A DNA stretch of 48,944 nucleotides from an uncultured Agathobacter sp. (GCA_910587655.1 CAJUND010000023.1:1-48944); one strand, 5' to 3'. Shown: positions 1 through 9,009, numbered from the stretch's first letter. Numbers and translations: made by a program. Notes: generated from the letters alone by a model not told the origin.

Positions 1-740
1 AATCGCTCAGGAGCATATACGCCCTTTATCATAGTTTCTGTTTCTGCAAAAGGCAAAGTAGATACTTTATCTCCATCATTCACACGTCTCCACGCATAAA
101 AATGCTCATAAGGCGTACGAACTGTCCCAAGTCTTGTTTTCACACCGTCTGAAATGCAAGCCAAAGGACAGTAATGCAAAAGGTGCGGAATATCTCTCCA
201 ATAACGAATATTGATTTGTTCCCATGCATCATAAATGGTCGCATTCGCATCAGCAGGATTTTTCAATTCAATTACGCATAACGGTATACCATTTACAAAT
301 AAAAGCACGTCCGGTCTTCGATTTTGTTTTTGACCATTATTTGTATATTCTACTGTAAACTGATTTACCACACGAAATATGTTCTTGTTCCAATCTTCAA
401 AATCAATAGGTGATATCATTTTTGCCAGTCCATATTGCGGCGTAAACTGAACGCCATCAACCATCCAACTATATACTTTATGCAAAGTCGCAAAATCACT
501 TTCACTGCCAACAAGTCGGACATTATCAAAAATCTGAGTAACTTCATCTTCCATTAAGTCTGGATTTGTATCGGCTATAAACTTCTTGAAATCAGCCGCA
601 ATCAGCACATCCCTTTTGGTTACACGAGATATATTATTACCAGAAGAATAAATCCAGCCCTCAGCCTCCAAAAATCCAATAAAGGCATACTCATATTCTG
701 ATTCACAATAACGACCGTTGTATTGTTTTAACTTAGCCAT
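1..740 (-). CDS. hsdR: Type I restriction enzyme R subunit, N-terminal part (cut by window edge)
   Basis: ATP-dependent motor and nuclease subunit of a type I restriction-modification complex. Only the first ~246 codons are inside the window; the reading frame is open to position 1. The visible part is the HsdR N-terminal nuclease domain: D144 in RRPDVLLFVNG and E158/K160 in GIPLCVIELKNP form the PD-(D/E)xK site. The helicase motifs would lie outside the window. The start ATG at 740 lies three bases after the hsdS stop, so it is the last gene of the xre-hsdM-hsdS-hsdR transcript. The gene order and the catalytic motif make the call secure; whether the rest is intact cannot be seen. Confidence 0.93.
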   Translation of the reverse strand, partial: MAKLKQYNGRYCESEYEYAFIGFLEAEGWIYSSGNNISRVTKRDVLIAADFKKFIADTNPDLMEDEVTQIFDNVRLVGSESDFATLHKVYSWMVDGVQFTPQYGLAKMISPIDFEDWNKNIFRVVNQFTVEYTNNGQKQNRRPDVLLFVNGIPLCVIELKNPADANATIYDAWEQINIRYWRDIPHLLHYCPLACISDGVKTRLGTVRTPYEHFYAWRRVNDGDKVSTLPFAETETMIKGVYAPER

Positions 741-743
741 TGA

Positions 744-1883
744 TTACGCCTCCTTTGTTTTTCTCGCTTCTTCAATAGAGCCTTTTATTAAGATAGGGCA
801 GATATCTTTAATCTGTGATTTGAGTTTTTCGTTAATCTCTTTCCGTGTTCTATATGCTTCGTATATCTCTACAATAGATTTCTGGATTTCCAAGTTTGGT
901 ATTGGAATCGCTATGCCTTTCATATCATCAATACTAAACGTTTCTCTTGCACTGCCCCAAGAATGGAAACGAGCATAGCGATCAAACTCAGTTCTACAAA
1001 AAAATAGATATAAGTATTTTGAAAGCAGTTTATTTTTGTTAGTCTTAATTACAGTAGATATTGATGACACCAAGTAAGCTTCCTCTGATTGATTCAATGC
1101 AAGAGACATTTTGTCTGCTCTTCTTGATGTATCAGAGATAAAAGCAATCATACCCGGTTCTACTATTTTGTAATTATCAAGAGCTACTCCATCCATATTA
1201 GCCTTAGTATCAATAAATTCTTTGCTTGTTGCAATGCCTCTTACAGAATCTAAAGTCAGCCCAATTTCATTTTTCTGATTAAATTCCTCAATATATGCAC
1301 CAATTGCCTCACAAGGCATTTTACGTCTTAAATCCTCAATATACGCATCACATACCAGTTTCAAATCGTCCAATCTACGCTCATAACTTTTCTGATTTTC
1401 ATGCATGGTATTATAAACATCAGCGTATTTTTGTTGGATTTTAATATCCGGTAATTCAATATCTATATCACACATATCATCCCAACTAAAAATTTCTCTA
1501 GCTGACCCCCATGAATTAAACCGTGAAAATCTATCAAATTCAGGACGATTAAAATACATAAATAGATAATCTGACAAAAGCAACTCAGTTTTTCTTACCT
1601 TAAAAACTACATACGATGAAGAAACAATATATGTATTTTCTGTAATGTTATGTGCAAGAGTAATTTTTTCTCCATTTCTTGATGTAACGGTCACATAAAC
1701 AAAATCATCTGGTTGAACAAGATAATAAGGTTTTAAAGATACATCTTCCATATTTGCTTTTGTTTCTATAAATATTTTTTGCATGGAAATACCTTTTACA
1801 TCGTCAATGTCAAAATGTAATTCATCGTTTCTTGCTTCGCATAATTCAATCAATTCACCAAGTTTATATTTAGTCAATCCCAT
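744..1883 (-). CDS. hsdS: Type I restriction-modification specificity subunit S
   Basis: DNA-sequence recognition subunit of the type I complex; it binds HsdM and HsdR. About 379 residues with two target-recognition domains, each followed by a helical spacer (around IQQKYADVYNTMHENQKSYE, and at the C-terminus). The two recognition domains belong to one subfamily: each has a TKANM(E/D) motif, a VSS motif, an F(D/E)R(F/Y)xRF(N/H)SWGSARE block and a DDM motif in the same order. I start the gene at ATG 1883 because AGGGGG sits about 8 bases upstream; an ATG at 1904 is in frame but lacks such a site. The start overlaps the end of hsdM by 14 bases, which suggests translational coupling. Confidence 0.93.
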   Translation of the reverse strand: MGLTKYKLGELIELCEARNDELHFDIDDVKGISMQKIFIETKANMEDVSLKPYYLVQPDDFVYVTVTSRNGEKITLAHNITENTYIVSSSYVVFKVRKTELLLSDYLFMYFNRPEFDRFSRFNSWGSAREIFSWDDMCDIDIELPDIKIQQKYADVYNTMHENQKSYERRLDDLKLVCDAYIEDLRRKMPCEAIGAYIEEFNQKNEIGLTLDSVRGIATSKEFIDTKANMDGVALDNYKIVEPGMIAFISDTSRRADKMSLALNQSEEAYLVSSISTVIKTNKNKLLSKYLYLFFCRTEFDRYARFHSWGSARETFSIDDMKGIAIPIPNLEIQKSIVEIYEAYRTRKEINEKLKSQIKDICPILIKGSIEEARKTKEA

Positions 1884-3489
1884 AACCAATCCCCCTAAAT
1901 GCATCTTCCAGCATCTGCTGGGATTTCTTTTCGACCTTCATGATTTTTTTCATTTCTGCCTGAACACGAGTCATCTCCTTTTCGTAGTCAATTTCTAAAT
2001 CATGGTCGACAAATTCAATATATTTACTTGGCGTAAGCGCCCAACCTTTGGTTTCAACTTCTGCAATAGCTACGCTACGATAAAGTTCAGGCACTTCATA
2101 ATTCGCACCATCAGTGCTTTCACTCTGCCATGTATGGTATATGCCAGCTGCTCTTCCAATCTGCTCTGTTACTAAACGTACCTTCTTTTTGTTTTCACCC
2201 TTAACAGGATTTTCTCTCCATTGACGCAAATCCATAAAAAGGATTTCGTACTCGCGATTACGAAGATCTCTACCGTGGTATTTACCGCCTTTTTTATTCT
2301 GATTTAAAATCCAAAGAGTAACACTAATGTCCGTAGTGATAAACAACTCTCTAGGAAGAACGATAATTGCTTCCACCTTGTCATTCTGAATCAATTTTTT
2401 ACGAATTTCTAAAGTATCACTATCATTCAATGCACCATTAGCAAGAAGGAATCCCGCAACTCCATCCGCTTTCTTCAAGTGAGAAAGCATATGTAAAATC
2501 CATGCATAGTTCGCATTGCTTTCAGGCGGTGTTACATAGTCTGACCAACGTATATCACTCTTTAAATTTTCATCATACCAGCCTTTCAGATTGAACGGTG
2601 GATTTGCCATAATATAGTTAAAGTATAACCCTTTATGTAAATCGTGTGTAAAGGACGAATCATTTGTCTCACCAAGGTTATGGCTGAGCCCGCGAAGTGC
2701 AAGATTCATTTTTGCAAGACGATAAGTGGCTGCATCCTTTTCCTGTCCATAAATATTGATTTTGTTAATATCACCTTGTTTTGATTTTACAAGAGCGGCG
2801 CTCTGAATAAACATGCCGCCCGAACCACAGCAAGGATCGTATAAAGTGCCGTCATAAGGTTCTATCATTGCCGCAATCAATTGCACAACATCATGAGGCG
2901 TATAAAATTCTCCCTCTTCCTTTGTAGCATTTACTGCAAATTCTTTAAGAAAATATTCATAAACTCGACCGATAAGGTCTTTTTCTTCACCAAATGCCTT
3001 ATGGCTGATTTTATTTACTTCATCAACAAGTTTCTTAATATCATTTGCGCCAAGATTACGAGTAGTAAACGTACCTTCGATAAAACAGCCTTTTAAATCC
3101 TTCGAAGCGGTTGCAATACTGTGAAGCGCTGTATCAAGTGCAACATTTAGCCCCGGTGCAGGAGTATTGATGATAGTTGACCACCTTGCTTCAGGCGGCA
3201 AATTGTATGTTCCATCTGTAAAAGTAGCATCATCAAAGAATGCTGCTCTAATATTTTCATCTTCCGGATCAAGCCCTTGTTCGATTAAAGTCTGACGAAG
3301 CCTTTCAATTCCGTCTTCATATTTCTCACCAATAAAACGTAAAAATACAAGCGTAAGCATCATGTCACGCTTCTCAAAGAAAGAACCCGAATTACGCGCT
3401 GCACGCAAAATATCTCTGCAATTAAATAAAATATTATCTATATTCAAAACTTTTTCAGCAGTTTTCTTTTTCGCCATGTTACTATTCAT
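1870..3489 (-). CDS. hsdM: Type I restriction-modification DNA methyltransferase subunit M
   Basis: N6-adenine methyltransferase subunit of the type I system, using S-adenosylmethionine. 539 residues, normal for the family. An N-terminal helical HsdM_N region is followed by the N6-MTase domain: motif I as DPCCGSGGMF (about 218-227) and the catalytic motif IV as NPPF (296-299). The C-terminal portion is long and helical as expected for contacts with HsdS. The start ATG overlaps the end of the xre gene (ATGAATAG); a second ATG at 3477 is in frame and also possible. It is tightly packed with xre upstream and hsdS downstream, so the system looks intact as far as the window shows. Confidence 0.95.
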   Translation of the reverse strand: MNSNMAKKKTAEKVLNIDNILFNCRDILRAARNSGSFFEKRDMMLTLVFLRFIGEKYEDGIERLRQTLIEQGLDPEDENIRAAFFDDATFTDGTYNLPPEARWSTIINTPAPGLNVALDTALHSIATASKDLKGCFIEGTFTTRNLGANDIKKLVDEVNKISHKAFGEEKDLIGRVYEYFLKEFAVNATKEEGEFYTPHDVVQLIAAMIEPYDGTLYDPCCGSGGMFIQSAALVKSKQGDINKINIYGQEKDAATYRLAKMNLALRGLSHNLGETNDSSFTHDLHKGLYFNYIMANPPFNLKGWYDENLKSDIRWSDYVTPPESNANYAWILHMLSHLKKADGVAGFLLANGALNDSDTLEIRKKLIQNDKVEAIIVLPRELFITTDISVTLWILNQNKKGGKYHGRDLRNREYEILFMDLRQWRENPVKGENKKKVRLVTEQIGRAAGIYHTWQSESTDGANYEVPELYRSVAIAEVETKGWALTPSKYIEFVDHDLEIDYEKEMTRVQAEMKKIMKVEKKSQQMLEDAFRGIGYGID

Positions 3490-3709
3490 CCTTTCCCATC
3501 TGTGTCCATTGTTCTTCTAAAGCATCAAAATCAAGATTATGGGCATCACAAAAATCCTTAATCTTTTTCATAGCAGACATATTAGGTTTACTTTTTCCAC
3601 TTTCCCAGCGGTTAATGGATGAAAACGAAACACCAAGTTCTCTGCCAAAAGCCTCCTGTGACAAAAAACATTTCTGACGAATTTTCTTTATTTCTTCTGA
3701 ATAAGCCAT
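3482..3709 (-). CDS. Xre-family helix-turn-helix regulator of the hsd operon
   Basis: Small DNA-binding protein of 75 residues. Nearly all of it is one HTH_3 domain: IKKIRQKCFLSQEAFGRELG then VSFSSINRWESGKSKPN, the typical Xre/Cro recognition helix. It has AAAGGAG upstream of the ATG and is the first gene of the hsd transcript, overlapping hsdM by 8 bases. By analogy with controller proteins of restriction systems it probably regulates the operon, including itself; an 11-bp-spaced direct repeat in its promoter (3743-3760) fits an operator. The target is inferred, not shown. Confidence 0.85.
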   Translation of the reverse strand: MAYSEEIKKIRQKCFLSQEAFGRELGVSFSSINRWESGKSKPNMSAMKKIKDFCDAHNLDFDALEEQWTQMGKDE

Positions 3710-3742
3710 GCTTTTGTTCTCCTTTATTGTCTATACCAATAA

Positions 3743-3760
3743 TATAGCATTATTATAGCA
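3743..3760 (-). promoter_or_regulatory. Direct repeat in promoter of xre-hsd operon
   Basis: TATAGCA occurs twice on the plus strand (3743-3749 and 3754-3760), 11 bp apart, about one helical turn. On the minus strand the repeat includes a TATAAT-like -10. It lies 34-51 bases before the xre start, the usual place for an autoregulatory operator. Confidence 0.4.
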
Positions 3761-3763
3761 TAA

Positions 3764-4208
3764 AAATAACGAGAGTGTTCTAAAATTTATATAAACCTTC
3801 AAACTGATATCAAATAATATTCTTCAGCTTTAAAGTTGAAAATATTTTTTCTTAAATGTTTTGAACTATCTATATACTCTTTGCTTAAGTTTATCCATCA
3901 ATCTATAGTTCGGCAGCCAAATTCCATTTACATTATTTTTAATATTGTAAATCTGTATGGACACTGACTTTCTAATTTGTAGTAAATCCATCATCTTCAA
4001 TGCAAGTAAATTTATTAAACTTACAATTCGTTCTACAAACACAGTATTTAATGGCATTATAGTGTAAGTAAAAAAATTCGCAAAACTATAATTAACTTTA
4101 CCATATATATATATTATGTGTAATCTCTCTTCTGCATCCCTTCCTCATAAATCCAGTCAAATACTTCATATCGTTTCTGCTGTTCCATATTAATTTCCAA
4201 TCCATCAA
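3764..4208. other. AT-rich stretch with remnants, no intact gene
   Basis: No convincing intact gene. On the minus strand, 4114-4262 reads without a stop for about 47 codons (FNRVIDGLEINMEQQKRYEV in the middle, ending QKRDYT). It is in a different frame from the end of the neighbouring broken nuclease gene, so it looks like the tail of the same or another frameshifted gene. A 63-codon open frame at 3866-4057 is AT-rich, has no clear ribosome site and matches nothing I recognise. The region looks like decayed mobile or defence DNA. Confidence 0.4.
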
Positions 4209-4964
4209 TTACCCTATTAAACAACTTAATTCCAGCAAATACTCCATATCCCCAAAGCTAAACACCTCAGACAATACATCTGTTGAATACTCTACAAGCC
4301 TACCAGCATCAATTTCCAACAGTTCCATTTTTTTATATCTATCATAATAATTGTCTTCCTGATAAGTAAATCGTTTCTGCCTTGCCTCAAACAGATACCC
4401 CTTACCTAACTCCAATAAAAATTTCTGCAACTTGTTGATCAGTGATGTTTCTAAATCTGTTTCAGAATACTTTGCCTTTTCCTCCATACCAAGAAATTCT
4501 AACACTGTCGGTTGCTTTATTATATCTTCCGGCTTTGTGATAACATTTCCTTCTTTGGCTAAACGTAAAACACCATTCTTATCCTTGTTTAGTGCCAGAC
4601 GTTCATACACACTAGAATTATATTGTCTTTGCAAAATTCGAACTCCCCACCCTGCTTTTGACGTTTCAATTTCATAAAAACTGCGTTCATCCTCGTTTTC
4701 TATACGCACTAATTGTAAATAGTGAGACCACTACACAATGAAAGATGGCTCTTTTTCAAATAAACTAAACACTGTTTCGCTAATTCTATCCTTATATGTT
4801 AAATAAAATTTTCTTGCATTTTTTAATGTATCTTCTGAAAAGCCTTTACCAAATTCTTTCTGCAATTCCTCAGATAATGCCTGAATAACTCTGCTTCCAT
4901 ATTTTGCACGTTTCTGTCCCATTTGCTGAGTTTCCACAATCCATCTACATAATGAACTAATTCA
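4209..4964 (-). pseudogene. Broken YhcG/DUF1016-type PD-(D/E)xK nuclease gene
   Basis: YhcG-family proteins are nucleases often found beside type I restriction genes. The N-terminal half is clear: QKRAKYGSRVIQALSEELQK, EFGKGFSEDTLKNARKFYLT, then after a break WSHYLQL and RIENEDERSFYEIE, with the family motif DLETSLINKLQKFLLELGKG. Between PSFIV and WSHYL one TAG codon (4731-4733) interrupts an otherwise continuous frame. Just after the motif RQKRFTYQEDNYYD the expected catalytic core is missing; the frame runs into unrelated residues (MELLEIDAGRLVEYSTDVLS), so the nuclease site is deleted. The 5' end is also lost: in-frame stops lie upstream of RWIVETQQ. Non-functional as a nuclease. Confidence 0.8.
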
Positions 4965-5010
4965 GCAGAATCAGTACACAATTTTTGAATTTCAACATCA
5001 GGTGTTTTTT

Positions 5011-5060
5011 TGCGACTGAAAGTTGCCTGCAGGCTAAAGCCTGTTTCGTATGCGACTAAA
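5011..5060. repeat. Small hairpin between direct repeats
   Basis: The decamer TGCGACTRAA occurs at 5011-5020 and 5051-5060, exactly 40 bp apart. Between them CAGGC-TAAA-GCCTG (5030-5043) can form a 5-bp hairpin. It lies past the 3' end of the HipA-like gene, at the border between the AT-rich defence region and the GC-richer DNA that follows, so it could be a scar of insertion. No further evidence. Confidence 0.3.
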
Positions 5061-5134
5061 GCCGCCTAAAAGTTCTACTTAAGTAGCTATTGTTCCTTTA
5101 CAAGCACATACTTACTACGAAAACAACTATCCGG

Positions 5135-6091
5135 TTAATCTGCATTCATCATATCCAGTATTGTTTTTGCCCTTCTGCCAAACACCGGATGATTATATAC
5201 CGCCGCTGTTTTTGCTATATTTATTACGGTATCAGGATAATCGGCTGCACAGCTTTGCACAGCATCCGTCAGCAGACGGTCTGAGTCACGGGCAGAATCC
5301 AGCGCATGGTCAAAGTCATATAACGGCGCCATTTTCAGATATGCCCCGGTACTGGTATCCCTTAGCCATCCGAAATTACCGGCATGTCTGTCACCATTAC
5401 CAGTAATTGCATCCATAATTAACATTTGCGCACCTGCCCTGCCAAACTGCTGCAGAATATCACGCTCGTCAAAGTTATCCGGGTCAATTCTCCCGGACTG
5501 GTCCGCCTGCTCCAGCATTACGGCGGCTGATGTAATATTGCAGACAGCTATTCCGCCGGGTACCAGCTCTGCCGTCTCAGCCGGCACCCCGCAGAGATTG
5601 CACAGCTCTATACACTGCAGTTCTATGGCAACATCCCCGTATTTATACAGCCTGCCGTCGCGCTTCCATTCCTTGGATAATGCACCGCCAACATAAAGTG
5701 TCGGTACCGCCTGCCCCTTAAACTCTCCGCTTCCATCCCAGAAACTTGTATAGTACGGACTCACATCCTCAAAACATATTTCTTCGTCCTCGGATTTCAA
5801 CCAGTAACAGTCGCAAAAACTCAGGGCATGTGTCTGGGCATTTATGCGTTTTCTTGCACCCTGTCCGAATGTGATGCCCTTTAAGCGTCTGGCAACTGTA
5901 TTTGTACCGGAGGAATACCGGTATTTCATCCATGTATAAAATGTGGCTGTGTCCGGATATTTCTGCATCAGTCCGGGAAGCAGGCATTCACTAATCACGA
6001 TGTTCTGGGTTATATCATACACCGGGGTATTTCTGCACATCAGCATGATATGGTCTTTGGTATTCAGGTGCATTGTCTGCGGATCAATCAT
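5135..6091 (-). CDS. HipA-fold serine/threonine kinase (orphan)
   Basis: 318 residues with the C-terminal kinase signature of the HipA family: catalytic loop MDAITGNGDRHAGNFG (N-x-D-R-H-x-x-N) and the metal-binding PLYDFDHAL. The N-terminal half (YSSGTNTVARRLKGITFGQG) is divergent, so this is not classical HipA of the hipBA toxin pair; it resembles the stand-alone HipA/CtkA-like kinases of Firmicutes. No HipB-type antitoxin lies beside it. It starts 4 bases after the DinB-like gene and shares its transcript. Substrate unknown; activity as a kinase is inferred from intact motifs. Confidence 0.8.
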   Translation of the reverse strand: MIDPQTMHLNTKDHIMLMCRNTPVYDITQNIVISECLLPGLMQKYPDTATFYTWMKYRYSSGTNTVARRLKGITFGQGARKRINAQTHALSFCDCYWLKSEDEEICFEDVSPYYTSFWDGSGEFKGQAVPTLYVGGALSKEWKRDGRLYKYGDVAIELQCIELCNLCGVPAETAELVPGGIAVCNITSAAVMLEQADQSGRIDPDNFDERDILQQFGRAGAQMLIMDAITGNGDRHAGNFGWLRDTSTGAYLKMAPLYDFDHALDSARDSDRLLTDAVQSCAADYPDTVINIAKTAAVYNHPVFGRRAKTILDMMNAD

Positions 6092-6095
6092 AAAT

Positions 6096-6770
6096 TTACT
6101 GTAATCCTCCCATTCCTATTTGTATCTTATTTTCAATACGCAGACATGCTTCCACATGCATAATCCAGTGTCTTGAAAATGGCATTTGAATTAACCCCTG
6201 AATGTCTTTCTTACACCAGTAATCAATCAGCCAGACTGCACTTTCATCTGCACTCACAACATTCATCAATTTTAGATTTTCTTTTCTTTCTTTCGATATT
6301 TTCTTCTTCAAATCATCATAAGATAAATTTTTGATAATCTTCTCAGTGCTCTCTTTTACTTCAAAAATATATAAATAAAGTTCTTCCAAATTAAGCTGCT
6401 CTGAAAAGTCTGCAATCTGCTGTTTTACCAGTTCATTTCCCGTTGTGATTATGGGAGAACTGATACGCTTCTGATAATTGCCAGCAGAAAAAACCTGTTC
6501 CTCTTCGCTTATCAATACATGTGCTACTATATCCTCTATACGAAAAATATGCCAGACCGAATAAGCAATCGTTTTACTATGGTAACCATCTGCATTTATA
6601 AAGGGAATTGCATCAAATTCCTTTCTGTTTAATTTTTTCCTGAAAGATATCAGGGTTTGCATTAACTGATTTCTCAAATTAAATAAAGTATAAATTCCTG
6701 CTTGATAAGTGTCCTTGTTTTTAATTTGTGTCTGCATTGTTTTATTAAGTGCGGACCATTCTTTATTCAT
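6096..6770 (-). CDS. DinB-like four-helix protein
   Basis: 224 residues, mostly helical. Two features recall the DinB/YfiT metal-binding four-helix fold: YSVWHIFRIEDIVAHVLI in the middle and FSRHWIMHVEACLRIE at the C-terminus, each with a histidine able to act as metal ligand. Some members are bacillithiol- or mycothiol-dependent transferases, many have no known role. AGAGG lies before the ATG. It is the first gene of a pair with the HipA-like kinase. I recognise the fold only, not the function. Confidence 0.6.
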   Translation of the reverse strand: MNKEWSALNKTMQTQIKNKDTYQAGIYTLFNLRNQLMQTLISFRKKLNRKEFDAIPFINADGYHSKTIAYSVWHIFRIEDIVAHVLISEEEQVFSAGNYQKRISSPIITTGNELVKQQIADFSEQLNLEELYLYIFEVKESTEKIIKNLSYDDLKKKISKERKENLKLMNVVSADESAVWLIDYWCKKDIQGLIQMPFSRHWIMHVEACLRIENKIQIGMGGLQ

Positions 6771-6851
6771 TATAAGTTACCTCTTCTATTCTTGTATATG
6801 GACAATTCCCCTTTGCTTATTTTACCATACACCACCTTACAAATCCACAAT

Positions 6852-6878
6852 TAAAATACGGGGCAGTTTCCTGCCCCG
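6852..6878 (-). terminator. Terminator of the DUF6033-type cluster
   Basis: Perfect 8-bp stem CGGGGCAG (859-866) / CTGCCCCG (871-878) with loop TTTC. On the minus strand it is followed by TATTTTAATT. It lies about 50 bases past the stop of the last cluster gene (6925). Confidence 0.75.
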
Positions 6879-6924
6879 GTCAGTCTGTTACTATTCACGG
6901 CCCGGAATGCCGCTCATAGTAACG

Positions 6925-7491
6925 TCAGTTTTTCCTGCTCATGAAATCCCAGTATGCCTGCATGCTGTACATATAATATTCAGCCGCTTTCTGCTGGCGC
7001 AATAACTTCATGTCGCCAATCTGCTTTTTAAACATATTCATAAAATCCGTCCTGTCATTCAGTCCCATTCTTCCGGTTTCCATGGGAAGGGAAGTCAGGC
7101 CATTCTGCTTTTCCACGCCCGTATAGGCTTCCAGCGCCCTCATCTCAACAATTGTTGCACATCTTGGATTAATTCTGTTAATATGAATCGTCTGCTCAAA
7201 CTCATTTCCGTTTTCATCTACGCCCTTTGCAACTACTGTCGGATCTTCTTCTGTAGAATCTTCGGCATATTTGATATAAAAGGACAAACCCGTTCCATTG
7301 CCGCCGGAATACAGCATATCATCTGTTTTCATATAGACCCTGTAGACTCTTTTATCTGCTGTATTTGTCTGTCCGGCAGAGTTTGCCGCTTCCTGCCTCT
7401 GCGGGATGGACTGTCCGGCTTTGCTTCTGCTGTAATTGTTTGCTGATACATTGTTCTGGTAACAGCCCTGTCCTATTCCGTTAATTTGCAT
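6925..7491 (-). CDS. Unknown protein, MxINGI-type N-terminus (cluster gene 4)
   Basis: 188 residues, no signal peptide and no membrane segment. The N-terminus MQINGIGQG resembles those of its neighbours (MSVNGIESF, MSISSINRAG). A polar linker (residues ~10-45) leads to a beta-rich core and an alpha-helical end. It shares order and motifs with the upstream 192-residue protein: a DP-containing stretch, then IHINRIN followed by EMRALEAYTGV (there VGINDVD and EMLAYAAYSDV), and a C-terminal FMNM...YWDFM helix (there FTNM...FYDYM). The two are probably paralogues. AAAGGAG precedes the ATG; a strong terminator follows. Function unknown. Confidence 0.75.
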   Translation of the reverse strand: MQINGIGQGCYQNNVSANNYSRSKAGQSIPQRQEAANSAGQTNTADKRVYRVYMKTDDMLYSGGNGTGLSFYIKYAEDSTEEDPTVVAKGVDENGNEFEQTIHINRINPRCATIVEMRALEAYTGVEKQNGLTSLPMETGRMGLNDRTDFMNMFKKQIGDMKLLRQQKAAEYYMYSMQAYWDFMSRKN

Positions 7492-7529
7492 TTTAATCTC
7501 CTTTCCCTGCTCCCCGATTCCCTGTTTTC

Positions 7530-8108
7530 TTAATTCTGTCCGCCTGCCATATAGTCATAGAACTTTTTAAACGACAGATATCCTGCCAGATTACTGGCGT
7601 CATACTGCATCTGCATGTAATCCCTGACCATATTCGTAAAATTCTTTTTCACATTAACACTGTTCTCGTCGTAAGTGATATCACCATTCACACCACCCGC
7701 AGCTGACAGAAAATTACCGAATGCATCAGAAGTATACCCCTGCACATCGCTGTATGCAGCATAAGCAAGCATTTCAAGATAACTGCCGTTTTCCGGGTCA
7801 ACATCATTGATTCCCACAATGGTGTCGGTATAATCACCCGATTTTGACCAATATCTTACCCTGTATTTTGGATCAGCATCATTATAATTATCCGCCCTGT
7901 AGACGGATGCGCTGGTGCCGTCCGGGAATCCAACTGCTGTCAGTGCCGTATCCCCATTGCTTCCTGTATAGTGAAGTGTTATATTAGAAGTCCGGGTGCT
8001 TTCCCCATTCCCCACTGCGGGTTTCTGTCTGTTTCTCATCTGTGCAGCCTGGTTCATCCCCACATAATTACTGCTATAATTAAAACTTTCAATTCCATTT
8101 ACACTCAT
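7530..8108 (-). CDS. Unknown protein, MxVNGI-type N-terminus (cluster gene 3)
   Basis: 192 residues when started at ATG 8108, chosen because GGAGG lies 8 bases upstream; an in-frame ATG at 8132 lacks this. Asn/Gly/Ser-rich N-terminal third, then a core with NYNDADPKYRVRYWSKSGDY and GINDVDPENGSYLEMLAYAA, and a helical C-terminus ending FKKFYDYMAGGQN. No signal peptide or membrane segment. Related in design to the downstream 188-residue protein. It is the third gene of the cluster behind the LytTR-type operator. I do not recognise a function. Confidence 0.75.
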   Translation of the reverse strand: MSVNGIESFNYSSNYVGMNQAAQMRNRQKPAVGNGESTRTSNITLHYTGSNGDTALTAVGFPDGTSASVYRADNYNDADPKYRVRYWSKSGDYTDTIVGINDVDPENGSYLEMLAYAAYSDVQGYTSDAFGNFLSAAGGVNGDITYDENSVNVKKNFTNMVRDYMQMQYDASNLAGYLSFKKFYDYMAGGQN

Positions 8109-8198
8109 TTTCAGCTCCTCCATTATTTTCAATTATTTTGATACCACGATTCCTTTGTCATTTTGAGCCACACCCGCTCCCTCGTAATATACCGGCGG

Positions 8199-8927
8199 TC
8201 AAAAAGACGAACCCTGCTGCCCCAGCAGCTGATAGTTACTGTCCATATAATTCTTTTTTCCGAAAGGAACATAATTTTCGTCCAGCAGAATCATATTTCC
8301 GTTTCCAAGATCCGGGAATTTCTGTGCGATTTCTTTCAGAACTTCCCACTCATCCCCGAAGTTTTCCCTGTTATCTTCCTCCACCTGCCTTAACGCCTCT
8401 TCAATCGCCTGCTGGTCCGCCGTGCCCCAATAGAGGGGATGGGGCTGGAAGGACGAATGGTACTCGCCCCCTTCGTAGCAGAAAAAGCAGGAACAGGGGA
8501 TTTTTTCAAACAGTTCTTTCCTTGCCCCGTCAAGCTCCTTTATTTCCAGACAGTAACAACCGTTTACGGCTGCCGCCCCTTCCTGTGCAACCATATTTGC
8601 GATTGCCATAATTGTCAGCGGCTCTGTTTTCACAATCATTCCGGGAACCAAAAGCCCCTCTTCGTACATTTCCCTTAAGTATTCGTCAGAAAATTTTCCG
8701 ACAGCCCTCCACAAGAAAAACAGTGCCAAAAGGATGAAAATGAGGGCAGAAATCCAGCTTTTTAACAGCGAAATTCCTGCCATACATACAAGGCATACGC
8801 AGGTTATGGCTGAGTTTTTTCTCTTTTTAACCACAGCCCTTATGATTTCATCCTTCTGCCGTATCCGGTTTACATCTGCGTGAATACCTGATTTTGTACT
8901 TGCTTCAAATTGTGAATAATCTACCAT
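8199..8927 (-). CDS. Membrane-anchored unknown protein (cluster gene 2)
   Basis: About 242 residues when started at ATG 8927, which has GGAGG 5 bases upstream. An in-frame ATG at 9026, overlapping the upstream gene by 17 bases, would add 33 lysine/glutamate-rich residues and has a poorer ribosome site. A short basic segment (VVKKRKNS) precedes two adjacent membrane segments (ITCVCLVCMAGISLL and WISALIFILLALFFLWRAVG), so it is a membrane hairpin with a long cytoplasmic C-terminal domain. That domain contains a CSCFFC cysteine group and a helical stretch EEALRQVEEDNRENFGDEWE. Family unknown to me; its place suggests it anchors or exports the cluster proteins. Confidence 0.7.
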   Translation of the reverse strand: MVDYSQFEASTKSGIHADVNRIRQKDEIIRAVVKKRKNSAITCVCLVCMAGISLLKSWISALIFILLALFFLWRAVGKFSDEYLREMYEEGLLVPGMIVKTEPLTIMAIANMVAQEGAAAVNGCYCLEIKELDGARKELFEKIPCSCFFCYEGGEYHSSFQPHPLYWGTADQQAIEEALRQVEEDNRENFGDEWEVLKEIAQKFPDLGNGNMILLDENYVPFGKKNYMDSNYQLLGQQGSSF

Positions 8928-9009
8928 TTTTGCCTCCATTTCCATTCTCGGCTTCCTGGCCGCTTTTTCGCCCTGTTCCTGATATTTTTGTTTGTGTTTT
9001 GCTTTTTCC

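Noticed and set aside
3866..4057. 63-codon minus-strand frame
   Set aside because: AT-rich, no ribosome site, no recognisable family; kept only as part of the remnant region.
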